The notes under the pieces are model-generated. The model made no database searches. It was not told the DNA's origin and worked only from the letters and a program-made list of their open reading frames with translations. From the NCBI RefSeq assembly GCF_905147365.1, contig NC_056418.1:8617262-8681261 (forward strand): a stretch of DNA of 64,000 nucleotides, written 5' to 3'. Shown one piece after another: positions 21,598 through 32,502 of this stretch. A program made the position numbers and the translations under genes. This DNA comes from Aricia agestis (Eukaryota > Arthropoda > Insecta > Lepidoptera > Lycaenidae). Position 1 is the first letter of the stretch, and every line of letters starts with the position of its first letter.

Positions 21598-24500
21598 TCA
21601 TTGTTCACAATTATTCTCCTCGTCACTCTCGCTATAAAAATTCTGTTCATTCGTTTCTTCGACGTCAATCCTAGGTTTTTTAACTAAAAGTCCTAGTTTT
21701 TGTAATTTTTCTATACCTTCTAAAGTGTTTCTTTTTGATGCACTAATTTCACTTTTCTCCTCCACTTGTGTCGCTTGCTTTGTGCTAGTTTTCATTACTT
21801 TCAACCCAGACATGTTGCTGAGTCTACTCAACTGCTGCTGAGTATTGACCTCGGATCGCGTTTGCGTCGCCATCATCGCCTTACCGCCTTGCATCACTTT
21901 GGTTACACTAGAAAACTCAGATCTACTCGTGGACGCGGTAAATTGCTCCATAGGAGTGTTACTTTTTTGAGTCGCCATGGACATTGTAGATTCCTTGTAT
22001 TTCTTTACATTACTTACAATGTTTGCCTCCGAAGGCCTCTTTGCGTTCAGTTGTTTAACAACGTTTGGCGACATTTTCAATTTGTTTGGAGTTGGTCTTT
22101 GTTGGCTATTTGTCGCGGGACCCACTTTTCTTATTACTTGCATACCTGGTGAAAGTTGATGTCTTTGTATGGGATTCATTTGCCGTACTTGACTAGGTGC
22201 ATTCCTAATTGGAACTATTTGATTCGGTATCCTAATATTACCAGGGCTACTCTGTCTTATTACGTTTCCGGCAGTTCTCATCCTCATAACTCCAGGAGCC
22301 GTATGCCGCGTTACTTTTACTTGTTGCGGTGCCCTATTAGGCTGATTCCTGTTAATTTTAAGTGGTGTTCCACAATTTTGGTTGCTTGTTTGAACTACTG
22401 AATTACTCGATTCGTTAAATGTCCTTATAGTTCTGGTAACGGTCGTGATTTCTTCTATAACAGTTTCAGTTTGATATTTCTTAACCGTTTTGACGGTATT
22501 AACTTCATCTGAAGTATTAACGTTACGATTTACTGTATTCACTTGACTAGAAGACCCACTAGTTTGTGCAGCTGTTTTAGAAGGCATGCTACTTTTATTT
22601 TCATAAGGAGTTAAAGCCATATCGTCTGGATTGTTTTTTTGATTAACGGTTTTGATCACTAAATCTTTATTGAGACATTTAATGTTATCAGGAAATTTAC
22701 TTTTAGGAGTCTGTTTATCGGATGCATTTAAAACGTTTGTTTTAATTTTTGACTCAAAATCGAAATCTTCCTCGTTAGAAAAATGATCGCTGTCATTATC
22801 CTGTGCTTCAGGTGACCGGACTACGGCGACCGCATTACACTCGCCATTAGCGGCCTCGTCAACATCACTTGTTTCTTCAGTTACTTCTGTTATTTTTACT
22901 TTTCCCACTTCGGTATCGGAGTCACTATCAAAATTGTCACTGTGTGCCTCATCCTCATCGAAAGAATTATGTTCTTCATTACTATAAGTCGACGTACTGT
23001 TAGATTTTATTGTTATGTGACTGCCTAAATTTTTTAATTTGTTCTGTATGTTAATACTTTTTTGAATTTCCGGAGTTGGTTTGTTAACTTTCTTAGGTTG
23101 ATTTGTATACGCATTACTATCTAATTTTCTTTTCACTTCAGTCCTGTGAGTAGCGGCTTTGATAGTGATGTTAGAGCCAAGATTGTGCACTAATGTGTTT
23201 GATTGTTGTGGTTCTTTCTTTTTAGGTATTTCTATATTATTTTTTGGTTTCTGCACCTTAGCAGCGTCATCGCTGTCTGAATCATCTATGTTGAATATTT
23301 CTATTTCATCATCAATAGCTTTTTTTTGTACAGGCTTTTCAATTTTAACCTCAGGCTTATTATTCGATGCGTTTGTACTATTTTCGTTTCCGTTTTTCGC
23401 GGCAGATAATTGTTTTAATGGCAAATTATTCACTTTGTTACCCTCAGCCATGCTTACAATAGTAGGTCTTTGTTGATTCAACTGCATTTTATTTAAACTA
23501 TTATTATGTTCATGTTCCTCTTCACATTCGCTTTCTTTTGCCTCTGAGTCTAATTTGTCGATATTACTCGTGGCAGACTTAATAGTTACATTTTTTCCCA
23601 AATTTTTTAACACTTCTGTCATTTTGTTTTGTACACTCATATTTTGTTGCTCAAACACATTATTAGAAGAAACTTCGCTTGTCTTTGTGGGATTGCTGCA
23701 GGCATTTTTTGTCTCTGCTATAGTGTTTGTAACTTTTTTTCCATTTTTGTTAACCTGTAATGTTTTAGCTGATTTTATGGGTTTTATAACCAAGTTACTT
23801 AGATGTTTTAATGCTCCAATAGCTTTATTAGATGAGTTCGTTTCTGAATGATCATTGCTATCACTACATTCTTCATCTGATGCACATGTATCGGATACAT
23901 TGTCTTCCTTGGTATCATCATGTAATTCACTTGGTTCGTCTGTTACTGTCGATATATTTGGAGGAGAAACACTACTTGATAATTTTTCATCTATGGTTGA
24001 ATTTTGAATCTCGGGTTCGATTTCATTTTGTCTTTCTACTCCAGGTTCCTTGATTTCTTCTTTTTCAACTGACTCATTTCCCTGATCATTGTTAGGGGTT
24101 TTGCATTTTCTTTCATCATTGTCATCTTCTTTATCATATTTTCCATTTTCAGCAGACATATCGTCTTGGCAAGTTTTCTCACTATTTTGATTACTATTAA
24201 CAATAGAATTATCTTCATCTTTTAGTTCTGCAATAGTTTCTGACATGTCGTATTTTTCAGATTCATCTTCCAAAGTATTTTGTGAGGCAGTTTTCTTGAC
24301 TATTTTTATTTGGCTGTTACCTTGGCGCATTAATTTTGATATCAGTTCTTTCGGATCGTTAACTTTTGACTTGTCAACTACGTTTCTTTGAGCGGGTTGA
24401 TTAGTTATACACCTATTGACCGTTGGCCTAAAATTACTACCAGATTTTGTTTTGACTGTAATACCTATTTTCTGTAATTTATTAATGTCAGCATTCAAAG

Positions 24501-27500
24501 CCTTAGCTTTATTAGGAGGACACTTCTTTACTTGCATTTTTTTTAGCATTACTCGTGATGGTACTTCTTCTATTCCCTGAACATCCAACCCGTCACCAAA
24601 AACATCCTTGTTCATGTTTAGAAACTCATCAAGTGATATAGCTGCCTTTTTTGATTTTTTATGCTTCTTGTGCTTTTTACTCTTCTTTTTTTCACCTCCA
24701 CCATCTCCAGAATCGCCCATCATTAACTGAAGAAAATTATCCTGAAAATTAACAAATAGTTTCAGTAAAGAGTAAGAAAAAAGTATTTAAATACAAGTAC
24801 AAATATTTTATGAAGCTTTCTTACTACATCCACAGCTTCATCAGCGGTATTGTCTTGTGAACTTTCGTTTTCAACTTTCTCCATTATTGGCGGCACCGTT
24901 TCTAGCGAAAACTCTGTTACTTCATCAGCCCTGTGTAAGAATATCGTCAATACTACTTATCAATATATTTTTTTCTATTTTCAAGATGTCCCATTCAGGC
25001 ATAGTGCTGGACAACCATTATTTACATAAATCATGTGTTATTTCCAATGAAAGTGCATCCATTTTGCAAATAGTCTAGCACTTTTAGCAAAATGGATCAT
25101 GCTGGAGTACTAAAACTTTTATTATTTATTAACATGAACAGAACTTTTTTTTTCAGCCTTGAAAGAATCGTGCATTGTGGCTTAAATGGACCAGTGTAAA
25201 CTTAGAAATACTATATTCTCATAGAAAACCTGTGCAAAATATTATGTCAGTTAGGCTGGTGTTACCACTTCTCATCAGGCTCATTTAATTTTCCCAGTAA
25301 TTTCTTTATCATTGAGAAAAATGTAGTATATTGTATACTATAAAAATTACTTACATTTCATTCCTTTCACTATATTCATCTTCTGTTGAGTGAAACATTA
25401 AGTGCAGTTCATATGCATCTAAATGATGGAATATTGCTTCACAGAGGGGACACTTCAACACTTCATCAGGACTCTGATTCTCATCACTGTGATCATCTGA
25501 TACATGTTTCTGAAATAAACATCAGAAAAAATTGATGTTCGAATCTTTAAAAAATCTGAGGAACTTGCTGTTCTGTCAAAACCTTTTTTATCCAATACTT
25601 GTTACATCAATGTATTAATGAAATTTAATACTGAAATTCAGCAGAGGCCTGGCCTTTAATGTGAAATTACTGATAGTTTGTTACAGAAAATAATGTCATT
25701 ACATTTCAGAATAGTGCAGTATAATAAAACAGCAAATGTATAAATATTTGCTATTTGACGCAGATTCTAAAACTGATTATGTAATTGTTGCTTAATATCA
25801 ATCTATATCTTGTCATCATAGGTAATGTCTATTGAAAGCATGGTATGTTCCATGTTCAAATTGAACAGGAATTATAAATATTAAATGCTTCCACAGATAT
25901 AAATGGTAGTGCTATAATATGTAAAGATTCTTACATGTAAATTAACTTTGTTGTTGTATTCTTCTCCGCAAAATGCACAGTAGAACAGCTGTATCATTTC
26001 CTGAAACACATCCATACTATATAATATTATAAATGCGAAAGTGTGTCTGTCTGTTTGTCCGTTATCTCTTCACGTCCAAACCGGTTAACCAATATTGCTG
26101 AAATTTGGCATGGAGTCTGGAGATACTTTGAGTTCCGGGAAAGGACATAGGATACTTTTTGTCCCGGAAAATGTACGGTTCCCGCGTGATAAACGAGTTT
26201 TGGCGCAACGGAGTTGCGGGCGTCATCTAGTTCATCAAAATAAAAATAATACCATTTTGTTCTTCTACAGAAAGACATTGGATACAATGGTCATGAAGTT
26301 GCAAAATTATTATATTGGTAGAAGTCATAATTGTCGTAGTAACTAACTGAAGTGTATACATTTCTGTATAACAATAATTGACAGAGTATCATAATAGTTT
26401 ACCAATGTTTAATTCACTCAAGCGCATAACTAAGACCCACCTTAGAATACAATTTAACTTTCTTAGAACCCCCTGTCGCAGGCAGTTCCGAGTCTTGGCG
26501 GTGAAAGAATTTATTATGGTATAACATTGCTGAAGGTACAAAGAACATTACTTCACAGCTGTCACAGTGGAAATCTGATTTCTCTACACTCAATTGGGAA
26601 TCATGGTTTGTTTGTATATGCTTGTTATACAAGTGCTGGAACAAAAGTTGAACATAAAATATTATATTTTATGATGAAAGATATTGCATTTTATTACAAT
26701 TCATAAACTATAATCTAATTCCTCCTTTACTATTCATCTGCCCAGTGATAAGGATACATTGTTCAAGTAATACATCAGTGCAAAGTGTGGATCTTTTTAT
26801 TAGTAAGGAGGTTTGGAGCCAATCAGACTAGAAATGTGCTACAAATAAAGTCCAACATAACTATATATTTATTTAAAAAATCCTAATGGTTTAAAGCAGA
26901 TGTAGGCAACAGGCAAATGGACCGCAGTCTGTTTGCGGATGGCGAAAGGTTGAATCTCAGACGATAAAATATTGTACTAATGTATTTTATACCAAGTATC
27001 AATTAATACATAGTAAGATATAGTAATTAATAATCATTTATTAATTAAAATAATATTTTTAAGCTACATAGGACAAGTGTTTTTTCTAGACCTTGTTAAA
27101 ATTTTCCCACAGTATCCGGACCCCACCTAAAATTACTTGCCAACCCCTTCTAATAGTTTAAAGTGTCCAGTGACTGGACACTTTAAACTATTAGGATTTT
27201 TTATGGACTCCAGTGTCACTCTGGAGACACTAAATCTCATGATCATATATCTTTGAACATATTGTATAGATATTACAATAATATATTAAATATATACATA
27301 CAGTAAATATACAAAATCCTAATCCATTTGGTTAAAGTTCAAAGGATCATAATATAACCCTCCTGGCAGTCGGGTACCCTTCTGGCAGTCGGGTAAAAAA
27401 GTTTTGTTACTCTCGAGTCTCAAAAAAAATGTATGTATGTATATTTATAAATTCATAACTGAGTCTTATTTAGACACAAAATGTTGCTCTGTAAGGTCAG

Positions 27501-27994
27501 TTCTCATGCATAATTTTATGGTATTTATGATCATATAAAAGTTACAGAATTATTGTTCGAAAAACAAGAATAACCTAATAACACAGTTATTAGGTTATAC
27601 CAAACAGAAGTAAACCTTACCTTCATTGTAAATAGTTTCCCACAAAAAGGGCAAAAGTATTTGGCATCATGGTCTGGGTGTACCTTGTGTTTGTGTGTAA
27701 TAGCTTTGGAAATTGTTGGAAATACCTCCTCGCACACATCACAACCAACCATTTCATTTTCCTCTGTTGTCTTTTCACTACCATTAGGAGAATCATTAGG
27801 TGTACCGCTTTTGAAACTAGGGTCTCCATGTTTTCTAAAATTTATCCAAGCATATTAAAATAACACATCACAAATTATTTCATTCCGAAGTAAACAATAA
27901 TATTGATGTCTTACCGAAAATGTATTTGCAAATCCTCCTTATTAGAAAAAGTCTCTTTACAGAACACACAGTTGAACTGCTTTTCTGTCGTCAT
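21598..27994 (-). CDS. C2H2 zinc-finger protein with a long repeat-bearing disordered tail
   Basis: Seven exons join in frame on the minus strand: 27994-27915, 27834-27621, 26635-26441, 26000-25935, 25509-25355, 24930-24825 and 24741-21598 (stop at 21600-21598), about 1319 aa. The ATG at 27994 opens directly onto the first finger. Six C2H2 fingers follow: C9-C12-H25-H29, C58-C61-H74-H79, C88-C91-H104-H109, C122-C125-H138-H143, C171-C174-H187-H192 and C205-C208-H221-H225. Fingers 3 and 5 are split by introns, and finger 1 is split just before its last His. The last exon (from residue 273) has a Lys-rich block with KKHKKHKKSKK, many Ser/Asn/Glu-rich disordered stretches, a SUMO-interaction-like patch IEIFNIDDSDSDD near residue 755, and about seven copies of a motif like LKNLGSNITIK. 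It is probably a nuclear DNA- or chromatin-binding protein. I do not recognise an ortholog, so no symbol is given. Confidence 0.88.
26030..26235 (-). repeat. Lepidopteran LINE/SINE 3' repeat in a zinc-finger gene intron
   Basis: AAATGCGAAAGTGTGTCTGT, CCGGTTAACCAATATTGCTG, ATGTACGGTTCCCGCG and GTTGCGGGCGTCATCTAGT are recurrent parts of lepidopteran RTE/SINE tails. It starts 30 bp from the exon at 26000-25935. Confidence 0.65.
26876..27203. repeat. Inverted-end repeat with a 21-bp perfect hairpin at one end
   Basis: AAAAAATCCTAATGGTTTAAAG at 26876 is inverted at 27181-27203. The hairpin arms 27150-27170 and 27174-27194 (CTAATAGTTTAAAGTGTCCA) are perfect with a 3-base loop. Between them lies a hAT-like remnant (CAGATGTAGGCAAC ... 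TTGCCAACCCCTTC). Confidence 0.55.
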
Positions 27995-28268
27995 TGTAAA
28001 TTTTTCTTTATTTATTGTAAATTCTAAAGAAATTGCACGAGAAGTTTATCTTTTACCCAAGCTGAAATGTTCATTCTAATTTATTTATTCTCTATAAATT
28101 AATCTAAATTACAAATTAAATAACTTAAATTTCTTAAGCTAAATATGCATTAAGCGAATTTGTTCTATTCATATAATAATAACTTCAAATTGTAAAACAG
28201 ACCACATTATTTACGATTTAGGAAAGCCATTTTGGAATTAAGGTTTTTGAAAACTATACTTTTTAAAT

Positions 28269-28975
28269 CAGTGTTGCCAACTATTCAAAATGTTTTCCCC
28301 CTAAAGCAACTTCAAAACCCACTAAATTTCAACAAAAACTCCCCAAAAAATCAAAATATTTAAAATTTCTTGCGGTATGTTCTACTAAGCGCTGAAAACG
28401 CTGAAATACACCTTCAACAGGCCAAACAAACAAACAGGCCCTCAGTTTTTAAATACTTCAATCTTTCTTTTTTTCATTACATGCAATGACAACAAATATA
28501 ATAATCTGTCAGCCTACTGTCAGCTGGTACGACTCAAAAGACTATAGCGCCATGTGCTTTGTGCGGCAGTTCTATCTTAAAGGTGGCTTTCGAATCTATG
28601 CCGCGAGCGACCGCGACCGGCAAAAAATCAAATAAAATGCTACTTTATGACATAGAATATAGGTATCATTTTCTACTGACATTTACGTGGCGACCCATGC
28701 TGTCGCCGGCGCGACGGCGGCGTAAAAGCCAGTTGGTTGAGTAAAATGAAACCTATAGCCTATGTCATAAAGTGGTATTTTGTTTGAATTTTCGTCCGTC
28801 GCGGTCGCTCGCGGCAAAGTTCCAAGCTACTTTAAGGTTGTTATTAAAAAAATATTCCATTCTTCAAAATTTTTATCCCCAAAAATATCCCCAAAATATT
28901 TTACCTCCTAAAAACCCACTAAATTTATTTTTTCCCACGAAATTTAGTGCGAAATCCCCATAGTTGGCAACACTG
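28269..28975. mobile_element. hAT element with perfect 8-bp duplication, carrying a nested MITE
   Basis: CAGTGTTGCCAACTAT ... ATAGTTGGCAACACTG flanked by TTTTAAAT on both sides (28261-28268, 28976-28983). The interior is A/C-rich (CCCCAAAAAT). No transposase frame. A second palindromic element occupies 28575-28837. Confidence 0.9.
28575..28837. mobile_element. GC-rich palindromic MITE nested in the hAT element
   Basis: CTTAAAGGTGGCTTTCGAA, GCCGCGAGCGACCGCGACCG and ACTTTATGACATAGAATATAGG are each inverted near the other end (CGGTCGCTCGCGGCAAAG, CTACTTTAAGG). Two GC-rich boxes give it a base composition unlike its surroundings. Confidence 0.75.
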
Positions 28976-29279
28976 TTTTAAATAAACTTTTTCAATGTGG
29001 CAACTGAGCTGCGTCATGTGTGGTAAAGCCAAAAAGCGGCGTTTACACTTTACTGTTTGAATTATTGAATTTCATTTTGTCAAAATAAAATCATCTAATA
29101 TAACGAAACTCATTGATATAACGTATATTTTATTTATTCGATCGATAGTTGATTGATCGGACTTTTCCAACTCCAACTCTACCCGCGGCGGATTTTCGAT
29201 TATCGATGGCGGATAATCGGCTCGACCAAAAACATCGAAGGGACAACACTATTTTTGACTATTTTGGGAAATTAAGGAT

Positions 29280-29673
29280 GTATATGTCACCGTAAGATTG
29301 TAAAAACCGCGAGATTGTAATATTAGTAAGTGATGGATTGTAAACAACCAGTTTTCCGGTGGTTTTAAATTAATTATTTCGTATTTAAAATAACTTCAAT
29401 GCCCAATTGTATGAGATGTATAACATAAAATAAAATTTTGTATATTTAAAGTGCTGTTTGAATGTTCGGTTAGTAAAATTAACTTATTTATAATAATTCA
29501 AACTGCACTTTAAATATATCTAAATTTTATTTAATGTTATACATCAATTTTACAGGCAATTGAAGTTATTTTAAATACGAAATAATTAATTTAAAACCAC
29601 CGGAAAACTGGTTGTTTACAATCCCTTAGTCATATTACAATCTCGCGGTTTTTACAATCTTACGGTGACATAT
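29280..29673. mobile_element. Near-complete palindrome of ~390 bp (MITE)
   Basis: TGTCACCGTAAGATTGTAAA, ACCAGTTTTCCGGTGGTTTT and CAGTTTGAA-type inner pairs are mirrored around a centre near 29475. The arms diverge by a few bases. Flanks are TATA-like. Confidence 0.8.
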
Positions 29674-30218
29674 ATAAGGTCAATTAATTTCGTAGTACAT
29701 CCAATTAAATTATGAAAGTGCTAAATATGTAAATGTTGACACACAGACACTTATTATTAATTATAATGATTATTTATAATAGATTTTTAAGGAATTATTC
29801 GATATTTAATAATTATTGAAAAAAATTAAGATGTAATTTGACCACCGCGCCGCTGTTAAATTATGAAGCTGCGGCCGCACATGCGTCTATCGTTCATTTT
29901 ATAAATAGCCTTGTCGAGCTGTACGAAGCTTCGTGCTATGGCGGCCACGACACCATACTTCCTGTCGTCCAATCGGCATGACGCCACCGATTGGATCAGT
30001 TAGGCAGTGTGTGGGAGTGGCAGTGGATTGGCATGAGTTAGGCAAATCCACTCCCACTCCCACGCTCCGTCGCACGCGCCTGACGAAGGCGCGTATTACC
30101 CCATACTATTTTTCGTTTATACACACACGAGCGAGCGCCCGCGCGAGTTTTAGCGTTGCTTGGCCCGTAGACTTTGACTAGACTTTAAACTTGACGATAT
30201 ACCCGCTTTATACTAAGC

Positions 30219-30272
30219 GTTAAAAATCATCAAAATGCTCAAAATAGGGGGCATTTTCATCGTTTTTAACGA
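30219..30272. repeat. Short imperfect hairpin
   Basis: CGTTAAAAATCATCAAAATGC against GCATTTTCATCGTTTTTAAC G, mismatched only in a central five-base stretch. Probably a small MITE. Confidence 0.5.
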
Positions 30273-30353
30273 TAAGTGAAATACGGGGATAGTAAAACGA
30301 TGAAGAAAAATATTGTAATGGCTTCTGCCTGAGATGGTGTGTAAATGGGGTAT

Positions 30354-30405
30354 ATTACACGTATCAATATTATCAGGGAATCGTGATAATATTGATGCGT
30401 GTAAT
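30354..30405. repeat. 22-bp hairpin, one mismatch
   Basis: Arms 30354-30375 and 30384-30405 (ATTACACGTATCAATATTAT..) pair except at one base, with an 8-base loop. Confidence 0.6.
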
Positions 30406-30409
30406 ATGG

Positions 30410-31258
30410 CGGCGATGAATAGTGCACGTTTCCTTTTTGTGGCGAATTAACATCTAACTTGACGCAATGGCGAACAATATGAGTATTGAGAAAACATTTA
30501 AATTTATTGGGCTCTATGGGTCTATACAGACGGACTGCATTTCAACTGCAATCCAACCGCATATTGCAGTTCAAGTGCAGTTTGAATGCAGTTGACATGA
30601 CTGCAATAGAATTGCAAACCAAACGCGCAGTCATCACTTATTTTTGTTACACCCTGTATATGTACTTGGTTGCAAATAAAAATTTTGAATTTGAATTTAA
30701 ATATTATTTTAGTGTTTGTATTTTTCGCAGTGTTATAATATTAACGAGAGATCGACTAGCGAGCGAACATTTGTTTCATTCGTTTTCGTAACTTGTTGAA
30801 AAAAATAGAGTGAAGTGAACACTGTCTTGTCTTCAGTATTACAGAAAGTGTGCGAAAAGTTAGGCAAAATGGACCTATCAATCCCTAAAAAGATTTTTTA
30901 TGGCCCGAAACATATGCAAATACAACTGCGAGCACAGAATACTACTAGCTCCTCTTTTCATAGCAAAAATTGCAAAATCTAGCTTTTTCTAGCTTGTCGA
31001 GTTGCTCTTTTTCAAAAACCAAGGTGCCAGGTGGCAACACTGACCCCCGGTGTCAGTGCCAAAAAGGAGTAATTTGTATTCTGTGGCCAAACGCCAAAAA
31101 AAAAACAGTTGTCAATTCAAAATTTCAAATTTTAAATCAAAATATTTTCAAGAAATATCCTGCAATATCTCTCGATAATTATTATGAAATAAATACCGTA
31201 GGTACCTAGTTGTGTACTAAAACACTTGTTACGCTATTAATGTACCTACCAAATCAAA
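30410..31258. other. Upstream region of MGMT, no gene recognised
   Basis: Contains a degenerate TGCAGTTTGAATGCAGT-rich palindromic stretch (30530-30650) and otherwise no coding signal. The MGMT promoter should lie in its right part. No TATA box is convincing. Confidence 0.45.
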
Positions 31259-32016
31259 ATGACGTTAAGTGTAATTCTTAAGAAATATGAAGCAAACTGC
31301 GGTTCCAAAGAAGTTAACGTTATAAAAGTTGATTCACCTGTTGGTGAAATCATTGCTTGCGCTGATGAAAATCATCTGTTACTAGTAACATTTGAAGATA
31401 CTAAAAACTTTGAAAAGAGGTTTGAAGTCATTGCTGAAGAATGTCAGTGCAAATTTATTGAAAAGCCGAATAAAATATTGGAGAGCTTTCAGTCTGAAAT
31501 GAAGCTGTACTTTGAAGGAAAGCTTAAAAGTTTCAATGTTCCCGTTAGGACTTTCGGTTCTGACTTTCAAAAGGTAAGATTTTTGTTATTAATTTTGTAA
31601 ATATTACGCTTTTATGTTTAAGGCTTTTAGACAATATAAACCTTACATAATTTTTCTATAGTTACTTAACAAGGTTACGCTGCTATTGCAATTTTGCTTT
31701 GCAACAATTAAAGTAGTTTTATAATAGCATACTACTATATTCATTTCAATTCTAACTAGTTTTTTTTTGTTAGGAAGTATGGGAGAAACTCTTAAAACTA
31801 CCTTACGGCTCGACACAATCTTATGGGGACCTAGCCAAAGAGATGGGAAGGCCGTCCAGCCACTCTCGAGCTGTTGGAGCTGCTTGTGGTGCTAATGCTC
31901 ATCTTATTGTTATACCCTGTCACCGACTTGTGGCTTCGGGCTCTAAAGGTGGGTTCAACAGTGGAAAAGATAGGAAAGAATGGTTGTTGAATCATGAAAA
32001 GAAGTGTTCATCTTGA
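31259..32016 (+). CDS. MGMT: Methylated-DNA-protein-cysteine methyltransferase (O6-alkylguanine repair)
   Basis: Two exons, 31259-31573 and 31774-32016 (stop TGA 32014-32016), encode 185 aa across a phase-0 GT-AG intron. The second exon holds the catalytic core: LPYGSTQSYGDLA, the DNA-flipping arginine in HSRAVGAACG (R137), the Asn hinge N146, the active-site PCHRLV with acceptor cysteine C154, and the downstream glycine loop with a closing Glu (NHEKK, E180). This matches the Ada/Ogt/MGMT family, a suicide enzyme that moves an alkyl group from O6-guanine onto its own cysteine. The N-terminal half is diverged but of normal length. The usual Asn-Pro before the hydrophobic strand is Asn-Ala here. 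All catalytic residues are present. It converges with the ABCB gene on the other strand, leaving under 500 bp between the stop codons. Confidence 0.93.
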
Positions 32017-32035
32017 CTTTAACTTGAATTTGTTA

Positions 32036-32150
32036 TAATATAAGGGGGCAAACGAGCAAAAGGGTTACCTGATGGAAAGCAACTACTGTCGCCCATGGAC
32101 ACTTGCAAGATTAGAAGAGCTGCAGGTGCGTTGCCAGTCTTTTAAGAACA
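32036..32150 (-). repeat. SINE-like repeat tail, reverse orientation
   Basis: Reverse complement of the tail at 2230-2340 (GGGGGCAAACGAGCAAA ... GAGCTGCAGGTGCGTTGCC). It fills the space between the MGMT stop and its candidate poly(A) signal. Confidence 0.7.
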
Positions 32151-32350
32151 AATACACTCTCAGTTTCCATTCATTTTGTTAAACTTTAAAAGTTGTAAGT
32201 TGTGATTTACCTAACTATTAATAAGATTTAATAAGTACAAAGAGTACGGTATGTAAATATTCTTTATTAAAGCTATTCCATTACTTATTAATAGTAAGTA
32301 GTATGTATGTAACACATATATTTTATTTGGAACTCATCAAATAATCATTT

Positions 32351-32356
32351 AATAAA
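32351..32356 (+). promoter_or_regulatory. Candidate poly(A) signal of the MGMT gene
   Basis: AATAAA about 335 bases after the MGMT stop, beyond a SINE tail at 32036-32150. It lies within 30 bp of a minus-strand AATAAA (32385-32380) that could serve the convergent ABCB gene. Confidence 0.35.
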
Positions 32357-32379
32357 ATATTATATTTTCTTTATGTATT

Positions 32380-32385
32380 TTTATT
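32380..32385 (-). promoter_or_regulatory. Candidate poly(A) signal of the ABCB gene
   Basis: The plus-strand TTTATT reads as AATAAA on the minus strand, about 118 bases after the ABCB stop. It overlaps the 3' region of the convergent MGMT gene. Confidence 0.4.
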
Positions 32386-32502
32386 GGTGCAAACTTAAAC
32401 TAAATGTTTACAAAAATATGGTAAGTATAAAAATAAATATATGCTCATTATTTACATCATTTGTGACTTGCGACTCATGCTCACTTTTAATCTACATTTG
32501 TA

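Noticed and set aside
24762..24950. ATG-led short frame read as a separate small gene
   Set aside because: Only 24825-24930 is coding. It is exon 6 of the zinc-finger gene, bounded by clear acceptor and donor sites.
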